NCBI RefSeq assembly: GCF_019703515.2
Contig: NC_059372.1
Coordinates: forward strand, 15,332,492 to 15,396,491
DNA length: 64,000 nucleotides
Direction of reading: 5' to 3'
From: Myxocyprinus asiaticus
Taxonomy: Eukaryota; Chordata; Actinopteri; Cypriniformes; Catostomidae
Positions within the stretch are counted from its first letter, which is position 1. Each line of letters begins with the position of its first letter. The notes beneath the pieces are model-generated. The model made no database searches and was not told the origin of the DNA. It saw only the letters and a list, made by a program, of their open reading frames with translations. Shown one piece after another: positions 35,201-46,213 of the stretch. A program made the position numbers and the translations under genes.

Positions 35201-36569
35201 TGTGTATTGTGAAAAGTGCTATACAACTATAAATGAGTGCAGACAAACTTATTTTCTCAAGAAAATTGTGAGTTCATATTAGTTTTTCTCAACAATCAAA
35301 CAAAATAAATGCAGTGCTGTTGTTTAAGTTACTTAGAGCTCTGCTTTTTGTTGCCAATGTCAGACACTTTTGTGGCATTTATGATTTAAAAGACATTTAT
35401 GTCAAATCCTTGAATAAGTTTAAAGGAAACATTTGTGGTTGCTCGTATCGTATTGTTTCGTATCGTGAGGCTATGCATCGTATCATGAAATTTGTGTATC
35501 GTTACATGCGTGATTTCCCTCTAGTGCTACTGATAACACAATACCCGAGCAACCTCTGAGACACGGGTTCTGGTCCCGTTGGAATCAGGAGGTAATCGCG
35601 TTCACATAAACGATAGTGAGCATGATTCGGAGATTGCATTTTCGCTCAAAAATTTTATTTTTTTCTCCACTGACGGTTAGGTTTAGGGTTTGGGTTAGGG
35701 TGTATGGTTAATAAAATATGCATATCTGTTGACTGTGTTACATAATTTACAACTAAAAATACAACTCACTTTTGGCACCACTCTGAAGACATTTCACCCA
35801 GAAACTGGAGCGCACACATGGCCATACCATAAACAACACATCCAGCTTTGGCCACTGGGGGAAGTGATTTGAATTTTTGGTAAGCACAGACTAATTTCAA
35901 AAGCAAACTTTCAACTTCATGTTGCTGAATTCACAGTGAGATCACTCTGAAAAAAAAAAAAAAAAATGTCAGTATGGAGTTAAATAGAGTAGAGAATACA
36001 GCCCTTGTTTCTCTTTACAGCCCTTATAAAATAAGGTATCTAGACTCAAAACAGATATACACTTTTAGAACATATCTTAATAGTCTTACTTTACTGACTG
36101 CCATTTCCTCCCCCAGGTTAATGGTTATGTGGCTTTGGCGCTGGCAGAGGGTGCCAAGGTGTATTGCGGGGAGGGTGTGGACAAACTTACCCTTCCACAG
36201 CGGAATGCAGGCGGCTATTTCATGTTGCCCACCATCATTTCTGAGGTTACCGACTCTTCCGCATTGATGCAGGAAGAGATATTTGGTCCCGTAACCTGTG
36301 TGACACCCTTCGATGAAGAGGAGGAAGTGATATCACGAGCCAACGGTGTACGCTATGGTTTAGCCGCCACGGTATGGTCCCGAGATGTGGGACGTGTGCA
36401 CAGGGTTGCTAGGAAACTGCAGGCTGGGTTGGTGTGGGCCAACTGCTGGCTGGTCAGAGATTTAAATCTTCCGTTTGGCGGCATGAAACACTCTGGGATT
36501 GGCAGAGAGGGGGGCAAAGACTCATACAACTTCTTCACAGAGGTTAAAGCCGTCACCATCAAACACTGA
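26705..36569 (+). CDS. aldh8a1: 2-aminomuconate semialdehyde dehydrogenase (aldehyde dehydrogenase 8A1), complete, seven coding exons
   Basis: Coding exons: 26705-26830, 27470-27617, 30286-30441, 31728-31877, 31973-32229, 33665-33826 and 36117-36569 (stop TGA). They sum to 1452 bases, 483 residues, with consistent phase and GT-AG borders. The human protein is about four residues longer at its N terminus. ALDH family landmarks are all present: PWNLPLY with the oxyanion Asn (exon 4), KPSE with the NAD-binding Lys, FTGS and LELGGKNP with the general-base Glu (exon 5), NQ/GEIC with the catalytic Cys at 33674-33676 (the NQ and GEIC parts come from exons 5 and 6), and EEIFGPV plus LPFGGMKHSGIGREGG (exon 7). 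The start MNYLVLENYIGGKF was chosen by alignment with the family N terminus; an upstream in-frame ATG at 26594 gives an unrelated extension. The enzyme is cytosolic and NAD-dependent. It oxidises 2-aminomuconate semialdehyde in the kynurenine pathway and was earlier described as a 9-cis-retinal dehydrogenase. There is no frameshift or lost key residue. Confidence 0.96.
27698..28612 (+). mobile_element. Short LTR element without coding genes (TRIM-like or deleted LTR retrotransposon)
   Basis: A first LTR-like unit, 27698-27946, begins TGTGATGAGGAGGAG and ends CCACA. It is followed at 27948 by TGGTGCCGAAACCTGGGA, a primer-binding-site-like sequence. A partial second unit starts at 28535 (TGTGACGAGGAGGAGGGCGT) and shares GGTGCTGAGTGGCCTAATCA with the first. 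The internal 590 bases are GC-rich and carry no gag or pol. Located in aldh8a1 intron 2. Confidence 0.55.
28652..29167 (-). mobile_element. Second short LTR element, opposite strand
   Basis: Direct repeats lie at 28652-28784 and 29011-29167 (CCAACATAAACAAA ... CCTCGTCACA). They enclose 226 bases. On the minus strand the repeats begin TGTGACGAGGA, and the purine tract GGGTGGGGGAGGAG immediately precedes the downstream repeat, as expected for a polypurine tract and 3' LTR. No coding region. It sits against the + strand LTR element in aldh8a1 intron 2. Confidence 0.55.
29223..29270. repeat. (TA)n microsatellite
   Basis: Alternating AT run next to the left end of the hAT element in aldh8a1 intron 2. 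Confidence 0.85.
29274..30104 (+). mobile_element. Non-autonomous hAT-type element, family H1, intact copy
   Basis: 831 bases. Starts CAGGGTTGGGAGGGTTACTT, ends CTGTTACTCCCCAACCCTG. It is flanked by tatataca at 29266-29273 and 30105-30112, a perfect 8-bp duplication, though in simple-sequence DNA. No ORF. In aldh8a1 intron 2, 180 bases before exon 3. Confidence 0.8.
30725..31280. repeat. MITE-like repeat split by a small hAT-like insertion
   Basis: AAGGAATATTCAAGGTTCAA begins it, and GTGAGGCACTTACAATGGAA is part of its body. It resumes after the insertion with AGACAGAAATGTGAAGCTTA. I recognise this as a common cyprinid repeat. Located in aldh8a1 intron 3. Confidence 0.5.
30889..31101. mobile_element. 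213-bp hAT-like MITE nested in the repeat above
   Basis: The left end CAAGAGCGGACTGGG is inverted at the right end as CCAGTCCACCCCTGG. It is flanked by a perfect 8-bp duplication, gtttaaag, at 30881-30888 and 31102-31109. GC-richer than its surroundings. Confidence 0.7.
32448..32815. repeat. Perfect 28-bp inverted repeat pair in aldh8a1 intron 5
   Basis: 32448-32475 and 32788-32815 are exact reverse complements over 28 bases (core CCTTACAGGTAAAAGAGCC). They enclose about 310 bases that include a poly-A run at 32752-32772. Probably part of a foldback element whose outer ends I could not fix. Confidence 0.6.
33970..34100. repeat. Dispersed repeat also present at 48716-49170
   Basis: Contains TCTATAATACCTGCAGAAAG and GTAGATACAACATCTACCAG, which match CTATAATACCTGGAGAAAG and GTAGTTACAGCATCTACCAG near 48735 and 49110. 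In aldh8a1 intron 6. Family unknown to me. Confidence 0.5.
34451..35510. mobile_element. Probable hAT-like element with ATGTAAC / GTTACAT ends
   Basis: The left side reads AGGGATGTAAAAAAAATTGT followed by repeated GTATTGTATCGTACGATACG. The right side reads GTATCGTATTGTTTCGTATC and ends GTGTATCGTTACATGC. These inverted GATACGATAC-type termini are seen in fish hAT elements. No ORF of transposase type found. In aldh8a1 intron 6. Confidence 0.45.
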
Positions 36570-36703
36570 GTAGTACTCAAACACACAGTACACACTCAAG
36601 ATGAAGATGAGTAAGTCTCTGTGTGATTCATGTGTCATTTCAAATTGGTTTACAAATTATATAGAGGAAGCAATCATTATCATCTTTGTTTAGCAAGATT
36701 GGG

Positions 36704-36879
36704 AATAAAGTTCATGAGTCAGAATCACAAAATCTAAGTACTTTACTATGCTTTGTTTCCTCATTAAGTGTGTCATATTCTTTTTTTGTTTTGTTTTTTT
36801 AAAATAACAGGCAACTATAAGTAGGTTAATTACCCTGAAAAGTGTAAGCACTGTTTGGCTCTTTTGGGCTTTTAATAAA
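36704..36879 (+). promoter_or_regulatory. Candidate polyadenylation signals of aldh8a1
   Basis: AATAAA hexamers occur at 36704-36709 and 36874-36879, 135 and 305 bases after the aldh8a1 stop, with a third at about 36899. Any could end the transcript. Their use is inferred from position only. Confidence 0.45.
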
Positions 36880-37066
36880 ATGTCAAACAAAATATGTCAA
36901 ATAAAATTCAGATAGATTTTTGAAAAACAATAAAAGCATAGAGCAGTTAAATCAATATATCAAGCATAGCTTAAATAATTGTGTCTTGGAAGAATTTATT
37001 GAGAAATCTTCGAGGTTGAAAGTTTAGACTTTTGCACACTTTACTTTGAGCACAGTTTGAGACATA

Positions 37067-37714
37067 GAGATAGTTCACTCAAAAATGAAAATTCTCTCAT
37101 TATTTACTCACCCTCATGCCAACCCAGATGTGTATGACTTGTCTTTTGCTGAACACAAAGATTCTTAGAAGAATATCTCAGCTCTTTAGGTCCATATAAT
37201 GCAGGTGAATGGTGGCCAGAACTTTGAAGGTCCAAAAAGCATGTAAAGGCAGCATAAAATTAATCCATAAATCCAGTGGTTAAATCCATGTCTTCAGAAG
37301 CTATATGATAGATGTGGGTGAGAATCAGATTAATATTTAAGTCCATTTTTACTATTAATTCTCCTCCTGCCTAGTAGGTGGTGATTTGCACAAAGAATGC
37401 AAATCGCCAAAAAACAAAAGAAGAAGAATGTTGAAGTGAAAGTGTAAGTAGAGATTTATAATAAAAAACTACTTAAATATTGATATGCTTCTCATCCACA
37501 CCTATCATATCACTTCTGAAGACATGGGTTTAATGACTGGAGTTGTATGGATTATTTTATGCTGCCTTTATGTGATTTTTGGAGCTTCAAAGTTCTGTCC
37601 ACTATTCACTTGTACTGACCTACAGAGCTGAGATACTCTTCTAAAAATCTTTGTTTGTGTTCAGAAGAAGAAAGAAATGCACACATCTTGGATGGCATGA
37701 GTGAACTATCCCTT
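37067..37714. repeat. Foldback MITE (AGGGATAGTTCACCC type), internally deleted right end
   Basis: The left arm AGAGATAGTTCACTCAAAAA and right arm ATGAGTGAACTATCCC are inverted. Inside are ATATAATGCAGGTGAATGGT on the left and its inverted counterpart on the right. The right arm lacks about 35 terminal bases compared with the copy at 15979. Confidence 0.65.
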
Positions 37715-39250
37715 TTAGATCTCTTTGGAAACTCTGTAGCAAAAATAAGATTACCAGAATTTTTATCAGGAGAAGCAGGAGATATAAGAAAAAGCCACAA
37801 GTCTTTGCTCCACTTTTCTCTCCATTTAAGCTTTTTGCAGTCTAGGAGAAACACATTAGATACAGTATTTAAGATATCTAATTTTTATCTAATTTTTTAT
37901 TTCAACCTTTAATTTTTAATATAAGACACCATATGTGTACAAAGATTGGGGTTGTGGCTACTTCCCACAGCTGGGTGCGTGAATCAATGTGCTGTTTCCA
38001 AGAATTATCCAAGTGTGAGATTTACCGAGTGTGAGAACTGACTATTTGACACAGAGCTCATGAGCTGGATTTCCACACCAGTAATGGACACCATGAAGAT
38101 AAAACTGACATTTTTCTCATAACTGTGCTGGGCTTCTCTGGTCTTCATGACAAATCTCTCTATTATAGTGTCTAATCCTTAGTTTCCAAACTTTGAAAAG
38201 TGGACACACACAGGTACCATGGTACTACCTTGTTTTTAGACATGGTAACATGGCAATTCCATGTTTTTTTTTTTTTTTTTTTTATTTACCCATGACATTA
38301 CCATGTTTTTATGGCAGTTCTGTGGTATTACATGAAATACATTGGAGTACTCTGTAAATACCATGGCACATGAACATGGTTAAAACATTTTTTACCTTAG
38401 TTTACAATGACACCCAAATGTATTTGTCATGAATGTCAATGCATTACAAATAACCAAATATCAAACCAAGTAGCATTCATTGTAAAGAAACAGAGCATAT
38501 ATGTACACGATAAATATAGTAGACAAATAGTGTACACTTTCTAGTTGTCTAGTTAAACACTTTTTGCGGACTTTAGGGTGCACTGTTCCATGGTATTCCT
38601 ATTTTATACCATTACTTAACAATGGTACCACCATAATACTTTTTAGGGGACAGATTCCTACAGTTTAAAACCGGGGTCTCTGTGTTTGATAAAAGCACAG
38701 ACATAACAAACACACATGCATGCAACAACATACACAAACACACACCAAGAAAAGTCTGATGTCAGTGTGTGCCAAGCTCTGGTGCAGAAAAGCACAACAG
38801 GGGCAAGTCGTGGGGAAAGCTCTTACAGTGATATCTTGGATCTGTATTGAAAGGTTTTCTCAGTTAATGAGGGGCGTGTGCACGTTTGTGTGAGAAAACT
38901 GAAGGAACTTGTGAATGTGTTCAGTCACGTCCCTGCGTGCTCACACACCATCCACATTCAAAGGGCAGAGCCCTCACTGGCAGCTTTTATTATGGGTTGA
39001 CCACAGACGATGCCCTGTACCAAGTTGTATCTGAAGATACAACTTGTAATCACTCTTGGCCTAGACCCCGGGACCAGTCCTGCACAATATCTTTCTTCCT
39101 TAATAGGAAGAAATGTGTTTTATTATTGTGTGTTGTAATTATGCACAAACTTTAATTGTGAAATGGTAATAATACAAAGAAAAAAATATACTAATACACT
39201 TGCACACTTAATAAACAAGTGGACTTGCTTATAGTGTTAGTTTAGTTGAT
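37715..39250. other. Intergenic DNA with ACCATGGTA-rich repeat
   Basis: Between about 38214 and 38650 the words GTACCATGG, ATGGTAACATGG and ACCATGTTTTT recur in both orientations, suggesting a MITE. The rest shows no gene. Confidence 0.4.
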
Positions 39251-39575
39251 GTACACCAGTGTTTCAAACATAGCCATATTTGAGTAAGAAACAAAACAAA
39301 ACAAAACAAAGTTTTTGATTAGTCGCATCAGATTTAGATTTGTTCATCTCCACCAGTGTTTCAAACATGGCCATATTTGAGTAAGAAACAAAACAAAACA
39401 ACAAAGAACAAAGTTTTTGATTAGTCGCATCAGATTTAGATTTGTTCATGTACACCAGTGTTTCAAACATAGCCATATTTGATTGAAAAAAAAAAAACAA
39501 CAACAAAGTTTTTGATTAGTCATGTCAGATTTAGATTTATTCATGAACACCAGTGTTTCAAACATAGCCACATTT

Positions 39576-40790
39576 TCAGCCAACAATCCTGCATCTGTGT
39601 GGAAAGGCCTAAAAAGCATCACCAAGTACAAGACACCTCCCCCTCACTCTGTAGAGAATCAACTAATGGCTGATGAACCGAATGTGTTTTACTGCAGGTT
39701 TGAAAAGCCCAGTCTTTCACCCCTACCCTGCTCTGATCTTCACTTCACACACACACCAACACCTCCTGGAACCCCACTCCTCCCCCATCCTGCTACTCCA
39801 TCTGCACTTATGATCTATCAGGAGGTTGTGTGCCGGGTCTTTCGGAAACAAAAGACTAGGAAAGCTTCAGGCCCAGATGTTGTTTCACCTGCCTGTCTGA
39901 AAGTCTGCGCTGACCAACTGGCCCCCATCTTCACACAGATCTTCAATAGATCACTGGAGCAGTGTGAAATTCCCTGCTGCTTCAAATGCTCCATCATCAT
40001 TCCGGTCCCCCCAAAAAAAACAAATCAGAGGACTTAATTACTACAGACCTGTCGCTCTCACGTCTGTGGTCATGAAGTCATTTGAGAGACTGGTTTTGGC
40101 CTACCTGAAGGACATCACTGGACCCCTGCTGGGCCTCCTTCAGTTTGCTACCGAGCAAACAGGTCTGTGGATGATGCTGTCAATATGGTACTGCATTATA
40201 TCCTGCAACACCTCGACAGACCTGGGATTTATGCAAAGATCCTATTTGTGGACTTCAGTTCAGCCTTCAATACCATCATGCCTGATCTTCTCTCAACCAA
40301 ACTGACCCAGCACCCTGTGCCCACCCCAATCTGTCGATGGATCACCAGCTTTCTGACAAATAGGCAGCAGCTAGTGAGACTGGTGAGACTCACATCCAGG
40401 ACCCTCACTATTACCACTGGTGCTCCTCAGGGATGCGTTATCTCTCCACTGCTCTTCTCCCTGTACACAAATGACTGCACCGCCAAGGACACCTCTGTCA
40501 AGCTCCTGAAGTTTGCGCCAGGACATCCAGGCACAAGAACAGTTTTTACCCTCAGGCCATTATTAAACTATTAAACTGCCTCACGACTCCCCCATAGTGC
40601 AATAATGTAAATACATATCTCATGTACATATGTAAATTCACATATTTAATTCAATAACTGTACATACCCCTATTATTTGTGTGTCTGTTTATACTCCTAC
40701 CTTGTTTTATATTCTGTCTCTGAACTGTAATGTTCTGTGTGCAATTGTTTCTCCTATCACCAAAAAATAAATAAATAAAAAAAAATCCTT
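39576..40790 (+). mobile_element. 5'-truncated, internally deleted non-LTR retrotransposon
   Basis: The + strand coding relic has SVWKGLKSITKYKTPPP, then KASGPDVVSPACLKVCADQL and, in other frames, NYYRPVALTSVVMKSFERLV and ITTGAPQGCVISPLLFSLYT. The FADD region is missing: after SVKLLKFA the reading jumps to PGHPGTRTVF, a sequence expected near the end of the ORF, so a segment has been lost. The 3' tail is AATAAATAAATAAAAAAAA at about 40770-40790. It lies within the 98-bp tandem array. Confidence 0.72.
39582..40574 (+). pseudogene. LINE reverse transcriptase relic
   Basis: Frames 39522-40037, 39964-40305 and 40167-40574 each hold part of one reverse transcriptase (KASGPD, NYRPVALT, ILFVDFSSAFNTIMPDLLST, GAPQGCVISPLLF). 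The catalytic YADD box is absent through the deletion noted for the element. Inactive. Confidence 0.7.
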
Positions 40791-41379
40791 CTGTAGATGA
40801 GAACACTTGGCAATAAAGCTCATAAAGCTTGTTCTGCCAAAGCTCATTCTGATTTGAGTAAGAAACAAAGAACAACGTTTTTGATAAGACTGAGATTTTT
40901 TCATGAACAGCAGCATTTCAAACACAGCCATATTTTAGATAGAAACAAAACAAAACAAAACAACAAAGAACAAAGTTTTTGATTAGTCGTGTTAGATTTA
41001 GATTTATGAATACCAGTGTTGCAAACATAAACAAAACAAAAACAAAACAAGAAACAAGAAACAAAGCACAAAACAAAACATGATTAGTTGTGTCAGAGTA
41101 TTAATGAGCATTATTTAAAAACAATAATGACAACAATAATGATCATTATTTTAAAACAACAGACATCTTGGTATTTGCTCATTTAAACAGATAAACGTAT
41201 ACGTGTAAATCTTCTGTGTGAACAGAACAGCAGGTCATATCAGGGCAATTTTCCGACGAGCCCCTTGCTGGGTGGAAGGGATCTAATGCTCCGATGAATA
41301 TTGCAGAGTTGTGAGAAAAATCTAGAGTGTAATCAGGTTAAATAAACTCAAGGAAATAGAGGGAGAAATTTCAAAAGCC

Positions 41380-41414
41380 CTCTCTCTCACTCTCTCTCTC
41401 TTTCTCTCTCTCTC

Positions 41415-41463
<49 letters not shown>
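41380..41463. repeat. (CT)n microsatellite
   Basis: Nearly pure CT dinucleotides for more than 80 bases, followed by a CCTTCTCCTTCTCC variant. Confidence 0.9.
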
Positions 41464-41466
<3 letters not shown>

Positions 41467-42043
41467 TCTCCTTCTCCCTCTCCCCATTCCCATTCATTAA
41501 TTAATTTGTCTCTTGTGTGCGTGACCCAGGAAGAAAATGCCGGAAGATCACGTAGCTAATAAAACTTCCTGCAACAGAAGTCTAGGGAATACGTGTGTGT
41601 TTGTCTGTACCACCCACCCAGTCTGCCCTTCATGCCAATAGAGGAGTGATGGGTGGGGAAAAGAATTACACTAGAGCAGAAGAGATATATAGGTCAGATA
41701 TATTAGGGCAGGTACACAGTAAATTATACTCATCACACGCCACTTTAATGATTTGAAACTTCTCTTCAATTAAATAATACATGGACCTATAATAAGGTCT
41801 GATTCAGGATAATAAATTCAAATGTGTTGTTTTATTTTAGGAAATGTGCATGGGGCATACAGCTATCAGTCAATTACTGAGCCAAGCTTCCTGGAATCAA
41901 TCAGACAGCACGCTTCAAAATCTTAATATTATTATTTTTTTTAACACTGTTATGAAACTCATGACTAGGCCTGTACGGAATCAGCCTCTACAGAATTCGT
42001 CCCTTGCATGTTTATTAGACATTAAGGAATGATTTTCTACAAA

Positions 42044-42300
42044 GCTGAAAATGAAAATTCAGTCATTGTTTACTCACCCCTGTGTTGTTATAACCCCATA
42101 TAACTTTCTTTCTTTTTCTTAACACAAAGGGAGAAATTGTGAAAAAATGTTGTGCTCAGTGATGTCATACAATGGCAGTTTATGGTGACCACCTCTTCAA
42201 GCTTCAAAAGAATAATTCAGAAGTCTAATAAATTATTCCATGAGACTCATAATTTTTATGAAAGCATTTGATAAAGTTTGGTGAGAAACAAACCGAAATC
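42044..42300. repeat. Decayed MITE of the AAAATGAAAATTC type
   Basis: AAAATGAAAATTCAGTCATT then TTTACTCACCCCTGTGTTGT, TAACACAAAGGGAGAAATT and ATACAATGGCAGTTTATGGT parallel the left arm of cyprinid TTCACCC-type MITEs. No right arm recognised. Confidence 0.45.
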
Positions 42301-43367
42301 TAATGTATTTAGTAAAAATATTCACTGATGGTAGGAGCTCTAAAACCACGTGCAGACTCATGAACGTGCACAGAACATCAACTGTCATTCAAGAGTTTCG
42401 CTTAATAATACATTATATTTCGGATTGTTTCTCACAAACTACAAATAGGAATGTAGGACTTCATTTAACACATTTTGGCGGGCAACTTTTAATGCAACAT
42501 AGTTGTGTAACTAACTTAAATTTAAGCTCTGTGACACCATTGATATGCCAAAAAGAAGACGATTTTGGGTCAAACCTGTCAAACATTAACAATGTATATA
42601 TTATTTGGGCACTTATCTGTGTGTTTGGGAATGGGTGTGTGAGTGTTCAAGAGGGAGGATGGGCAAACATGAAGTCTGAGCTTTTAAAATGATTAGGGGA
42701 CTACCACAGTGTCATGTCAGGACACACTGATCACTAACCTGTGTTTGTATAATGGCCCCAAAATGTAAAGTATTTGAATACTTAAGCCACTGTTAGAAAT
42801 GGATGAATTAGTGGTATCTGCAAACATCTGATGCAGATAACTTTAATTATAATCAATTGGTCCCAAGGTGATTTTTAGTGGATGAATACAGTCAGTTGCC
42901 CTCAAGTTCACGGTTAAAGTTTTACAAACCAGAAATTGTTTAAATACATTATTATATTACATTTGAATCATCTATTGTTTTATAATTTTAAACCTAAATT
43001 TTATGTGAAATGTTTTGCAATATAATGCTTTCTTCTTGGGGCAACTCTATAAGAGTGCGTAGTGTACACTTCACACCAACCTCCCAACTCTGACATAATC
43101 TTTTTTTAAGCCTTCTTCGTTGTCAGTCAGATGATGACAGGATACTGACACACACAGTCTTCTGTGAGACAAAGTCTCCAGTTCTCCTCAGTATTACCAC
43201 ATTCACTGTATCCCTTTCTGCTGACTAGTGTTTTACAACTTCTCCAGATGGTCTCGCTCCATGGTAACAACACAAACACAACCACACATACAGAAACATT
43301 TATGCATGATGGTGAAATTGTGTTCCCCTGTTAGTGTCTGATATGAGTTTCTAAGTGTGAAGGATAC

Positions 43368-43368
<1 letters not shown>

Positions 43369-43411
<43 letters not shown>
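43369..43411. repeat. (GT)n microsatellite
   Basis: About 21 GT units, followed at once by a GAGAGA run. Confidence 0.92.
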
Positions 43412-43412
<1 letters not shown>

Positions 43413-45820
43413 AAATGAAAGAGAGAGAGAGAGATTGTGAGGTCACAGTGGGTTTTATGGAAGCAGACTGAAGGAAGCTAACAGAAAAGAAGTGTTTAAT
43501 TTTTTTCTTCTCTTATAGCAGTCAGTGAGACAGTCCAGAGAAAAATGTTATTGCTCAGTGTTATTTTATCTGCCTAAATCAACCTACAAAGGTATAATTA
43601 GGTATACCAACAAAATTAATTTTTATTGGTTAGATTAGGTAGAAATAGATACTTGAGGTAACATTTGCAGGTTGCAGCTTTTTCAATGTGTAAATTTGTT
43701 TAGAGAATTTGATTAGATATATGTCCAAGTTCTTATAAAAAATCTCTGACTTTTAATTGCAGATTGACATTGTTGAGATCTCTGAGGTCTTTTATCAGGA
43801 GATTAACCTCAGAAGCAGGAGACTTAAGCAAAAGTCTTCATTTGCTCTCCATTTAATCTCCTTACTGCCTATGAGAAACAACTGAGACATTAAAGAGATC
43901 TCATTTGTCATTTTTCTTCCTACTGTATATAGGGGGTTTCATAGCATTATGGTTTATTGAAACCACTGTGAGCTCTTGCTGACAATAATGATTTTATGAT
44001 AGTGCTGAAAATAAACACTGCAGTGTCTCTATCTTGATCTGACTTAAAGCATGATGACATACTCAAAAGTGGTTAAATTCATCATCAGTGTGATTATAGT
44101 ATGATTTTCGTCATAAGTCAGAAGTGTCCCACACAAATAAACAACATCAATATCATAAGAGAGGCACACAACAATGAGGCAGTTTATCACATGAAATTAG
44201 CATCTCAACCCATCAATCAACAACCCTGCGTCATAGTGAGTCAGCATATCACTCCACTTTAGAGAAACAACAAACCCACATCGAAAAGAGAGGTAAAGAC
44301 AGAGTGAATGATATACATTCATCTGATTTAAAACTCAAACACTTTTGATGAATGCATATTTGTTCTGGATGTGTAAACAACACAGGCAATTCTGATGAAA
44401 TGATAATGGCTTGTGCTAATTCCTATTGTCATTAGGGGACGTTATTGGAGAGATTTAGGTTGTGTATGATACTTTAAAGCGTATTAACAGAATGGGAACA
44501 AAATCTGGCCAAAGAAAATCAAAGAAGGTGTTTTTGTGTAGTTTTGGTGGTTCGGAACAGCTCGCCTGGGCAAACTTTTAGGAAAACTTCTAACCGGATG
44601 CTAAACACCTTCTTACTACCACTGGTCCACGTCATCAGACGGTGTGACCTGAAGTTCAACCTACTATTTGTTTACATTTTTCAGTTAGTATTCAACATGA
44701 ACACACCGGCGTTCAAGACAATGTCGTGCGATTGTTTTGGTTTTATTAGTCAATTCACACATCTGCCCAAAGTAAGATATGCCTCTCTTATCATCATCCT
44801 TCTTCTGCCCATTATTACACTTTTATACACCCATATTTGCAGTTGTATCAGTGTCATCATAAATTACAATAACAGCGTGTAATCCGCCCACATTATGGCC
44901 GCGTATAGCGTGTTAGCGCATTAGCGTCATGAATTCAGAATCTAAACAAGACAAAATAAGCATTTTCTACTGCATATATATTACTTTAAATTATCAATGA
45001 GTGGTTAAAACATCTTCTTTTACTGACATCATGTGAATTCTACTTATAGAATAAGGCATAAAGTCACTGATAACACATTTTTAAGATTTTACATGTAGCG
45101 TCCTCATATTTAAATGCTCCTCTAAACACCTCCCACAGCGGTGTGACCGGTGTCTGAATGTTCGCAAATAGTATATCGTTGCTCGGCTGTTTAGAACTTC
45201 TTTTTACCCTTGAACGAAGAACGGAGAAGAACTTCTCCAGAAGTATATCGGGGCCTTAAGTCAGAACAGTCTGAAGATCTGTGCCAAATTTGGTGAACTC
45301 TAAGATGAGTTACAATTTGTCAAGCCTATTCACACAGCTTTCAGAATATTAATTTGGGGGTGAATCATGCTTTCAATTGTCCAAGTTCTCCTCATGAAAT
45401 TGAGTGAAGAAATTCAGGCAGATGGCTAAATGAGAGGCCTTTCCTCTGTTTTGAATGGTTGACAGAAACACACCTCCTTTAACATTCCCTTTCCACACAC
45501 AGACACACTGCAAACACACAGGTGATTGACCTCGTCCTAGATACTGAGTGCGTCAATGCTTTATTTACATTCTTATTGATTTCCTTTGCTCATGGACTTG
45601 CATCACAACACCATCATTTACACCTTATCACTCTTTATTAGGTAGCTTGTTAATTGACTTCTGATTTACATTGCTGACATAACTTCATATCACTTTGGCT
45701 TGTTTTTTACAGGTTATCAAATGATAAGAATTTTATCATTAGGTGACAAAAACTAGAAATACAAATAGGAGTCCAAATATTAGAAATAATAAGTGGAGGT
45801 CAAATTCTCTGTAGGGAAAA
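43412..45820. other. Intergenic sequence; no gene recognised
   Basis: Contains a 112-codon open frame at 44544-44882 with no family resemblance that I can name, and no splice context. The surrounding 44520-45260 is locally GC-richer and may be an unrecognised repeat. Confidence 0.4.
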
Positions 45821-45825
45821 GTGCA

Positions 45826-46030
45826 AAATGACCCAAAAATGAAAATTGTGCCATCATTTACTGAGCCTCATGTAGTTTCAAACACATATGACTTCCTTTC
45901 TTCTGTGGAACACAAATGGAGATGTAAGGCAGAATATTAGTCTTAGTCACCATTCATTTGCATTGCATTGCATTGTCCCATACAATGAAAGAGAATGGTG
46001 ACTGAGACTGTTTGGGAGTTTAATCTCCAG
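45826..46030. repeat. Half of a TTCACCC-type MITE
   Basis: AATGACCCAAAAATGAAAAT, TCATTTACTGAGCCTCATGT, CTTCTGTGGAACACAAATGG and ACAATGAAAGAGAATGGTGA follow the expected order of this repeat family. Confidence 0.5.
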
Positions 46031-46213
46031 GCCATCTGTATACCTGTAATTATTGGATGTATTTTGCCTAAGAAAAACAAGTACAATGGATAGTTCCGCT
46101 CTTCTTTGGCTGAGCTAATGGATGGAGGGCATGTTCAGTTTGAAGATGTGACTGAAAAAGGACCTAGAGAGAATCAGACATCTTGACTCCATTGCAGCAA
46201 AGGTGTGTTTAGG

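Larger units (their letters stand above)
39254..41090. repeat. Tandem repeat of about 98-bp units, interrupted by a LINE
   Basis: Units start with CACCAGTGTTTCAAACATAG at 39254, 39351, 39453 and 39548 (spacings 97, 102 and 95). Each contains GTTTTTGATTAGTCGCATCA and a variable AAACAAAACAAAAC tract. The fourth unit breaks at about 39575. Diverged units resume at about 40850-41090 after the LINE. Confidence 0.75.

Noticed and set aside
35685..35702. TTAGGGTTTGGGTTAGGG telomere-like stretch
   Set aside because: Only three imperfect units within a dispersed repeat; not an interstitial telomere array.
39254..39575. Regularly spaced repeats resembling a CRISPR array
   Set aside because: Units are contiguous with no unique spacers, about 98 bp long, in a vertebrate genome; it is a minisatellite-like tandem repeat.
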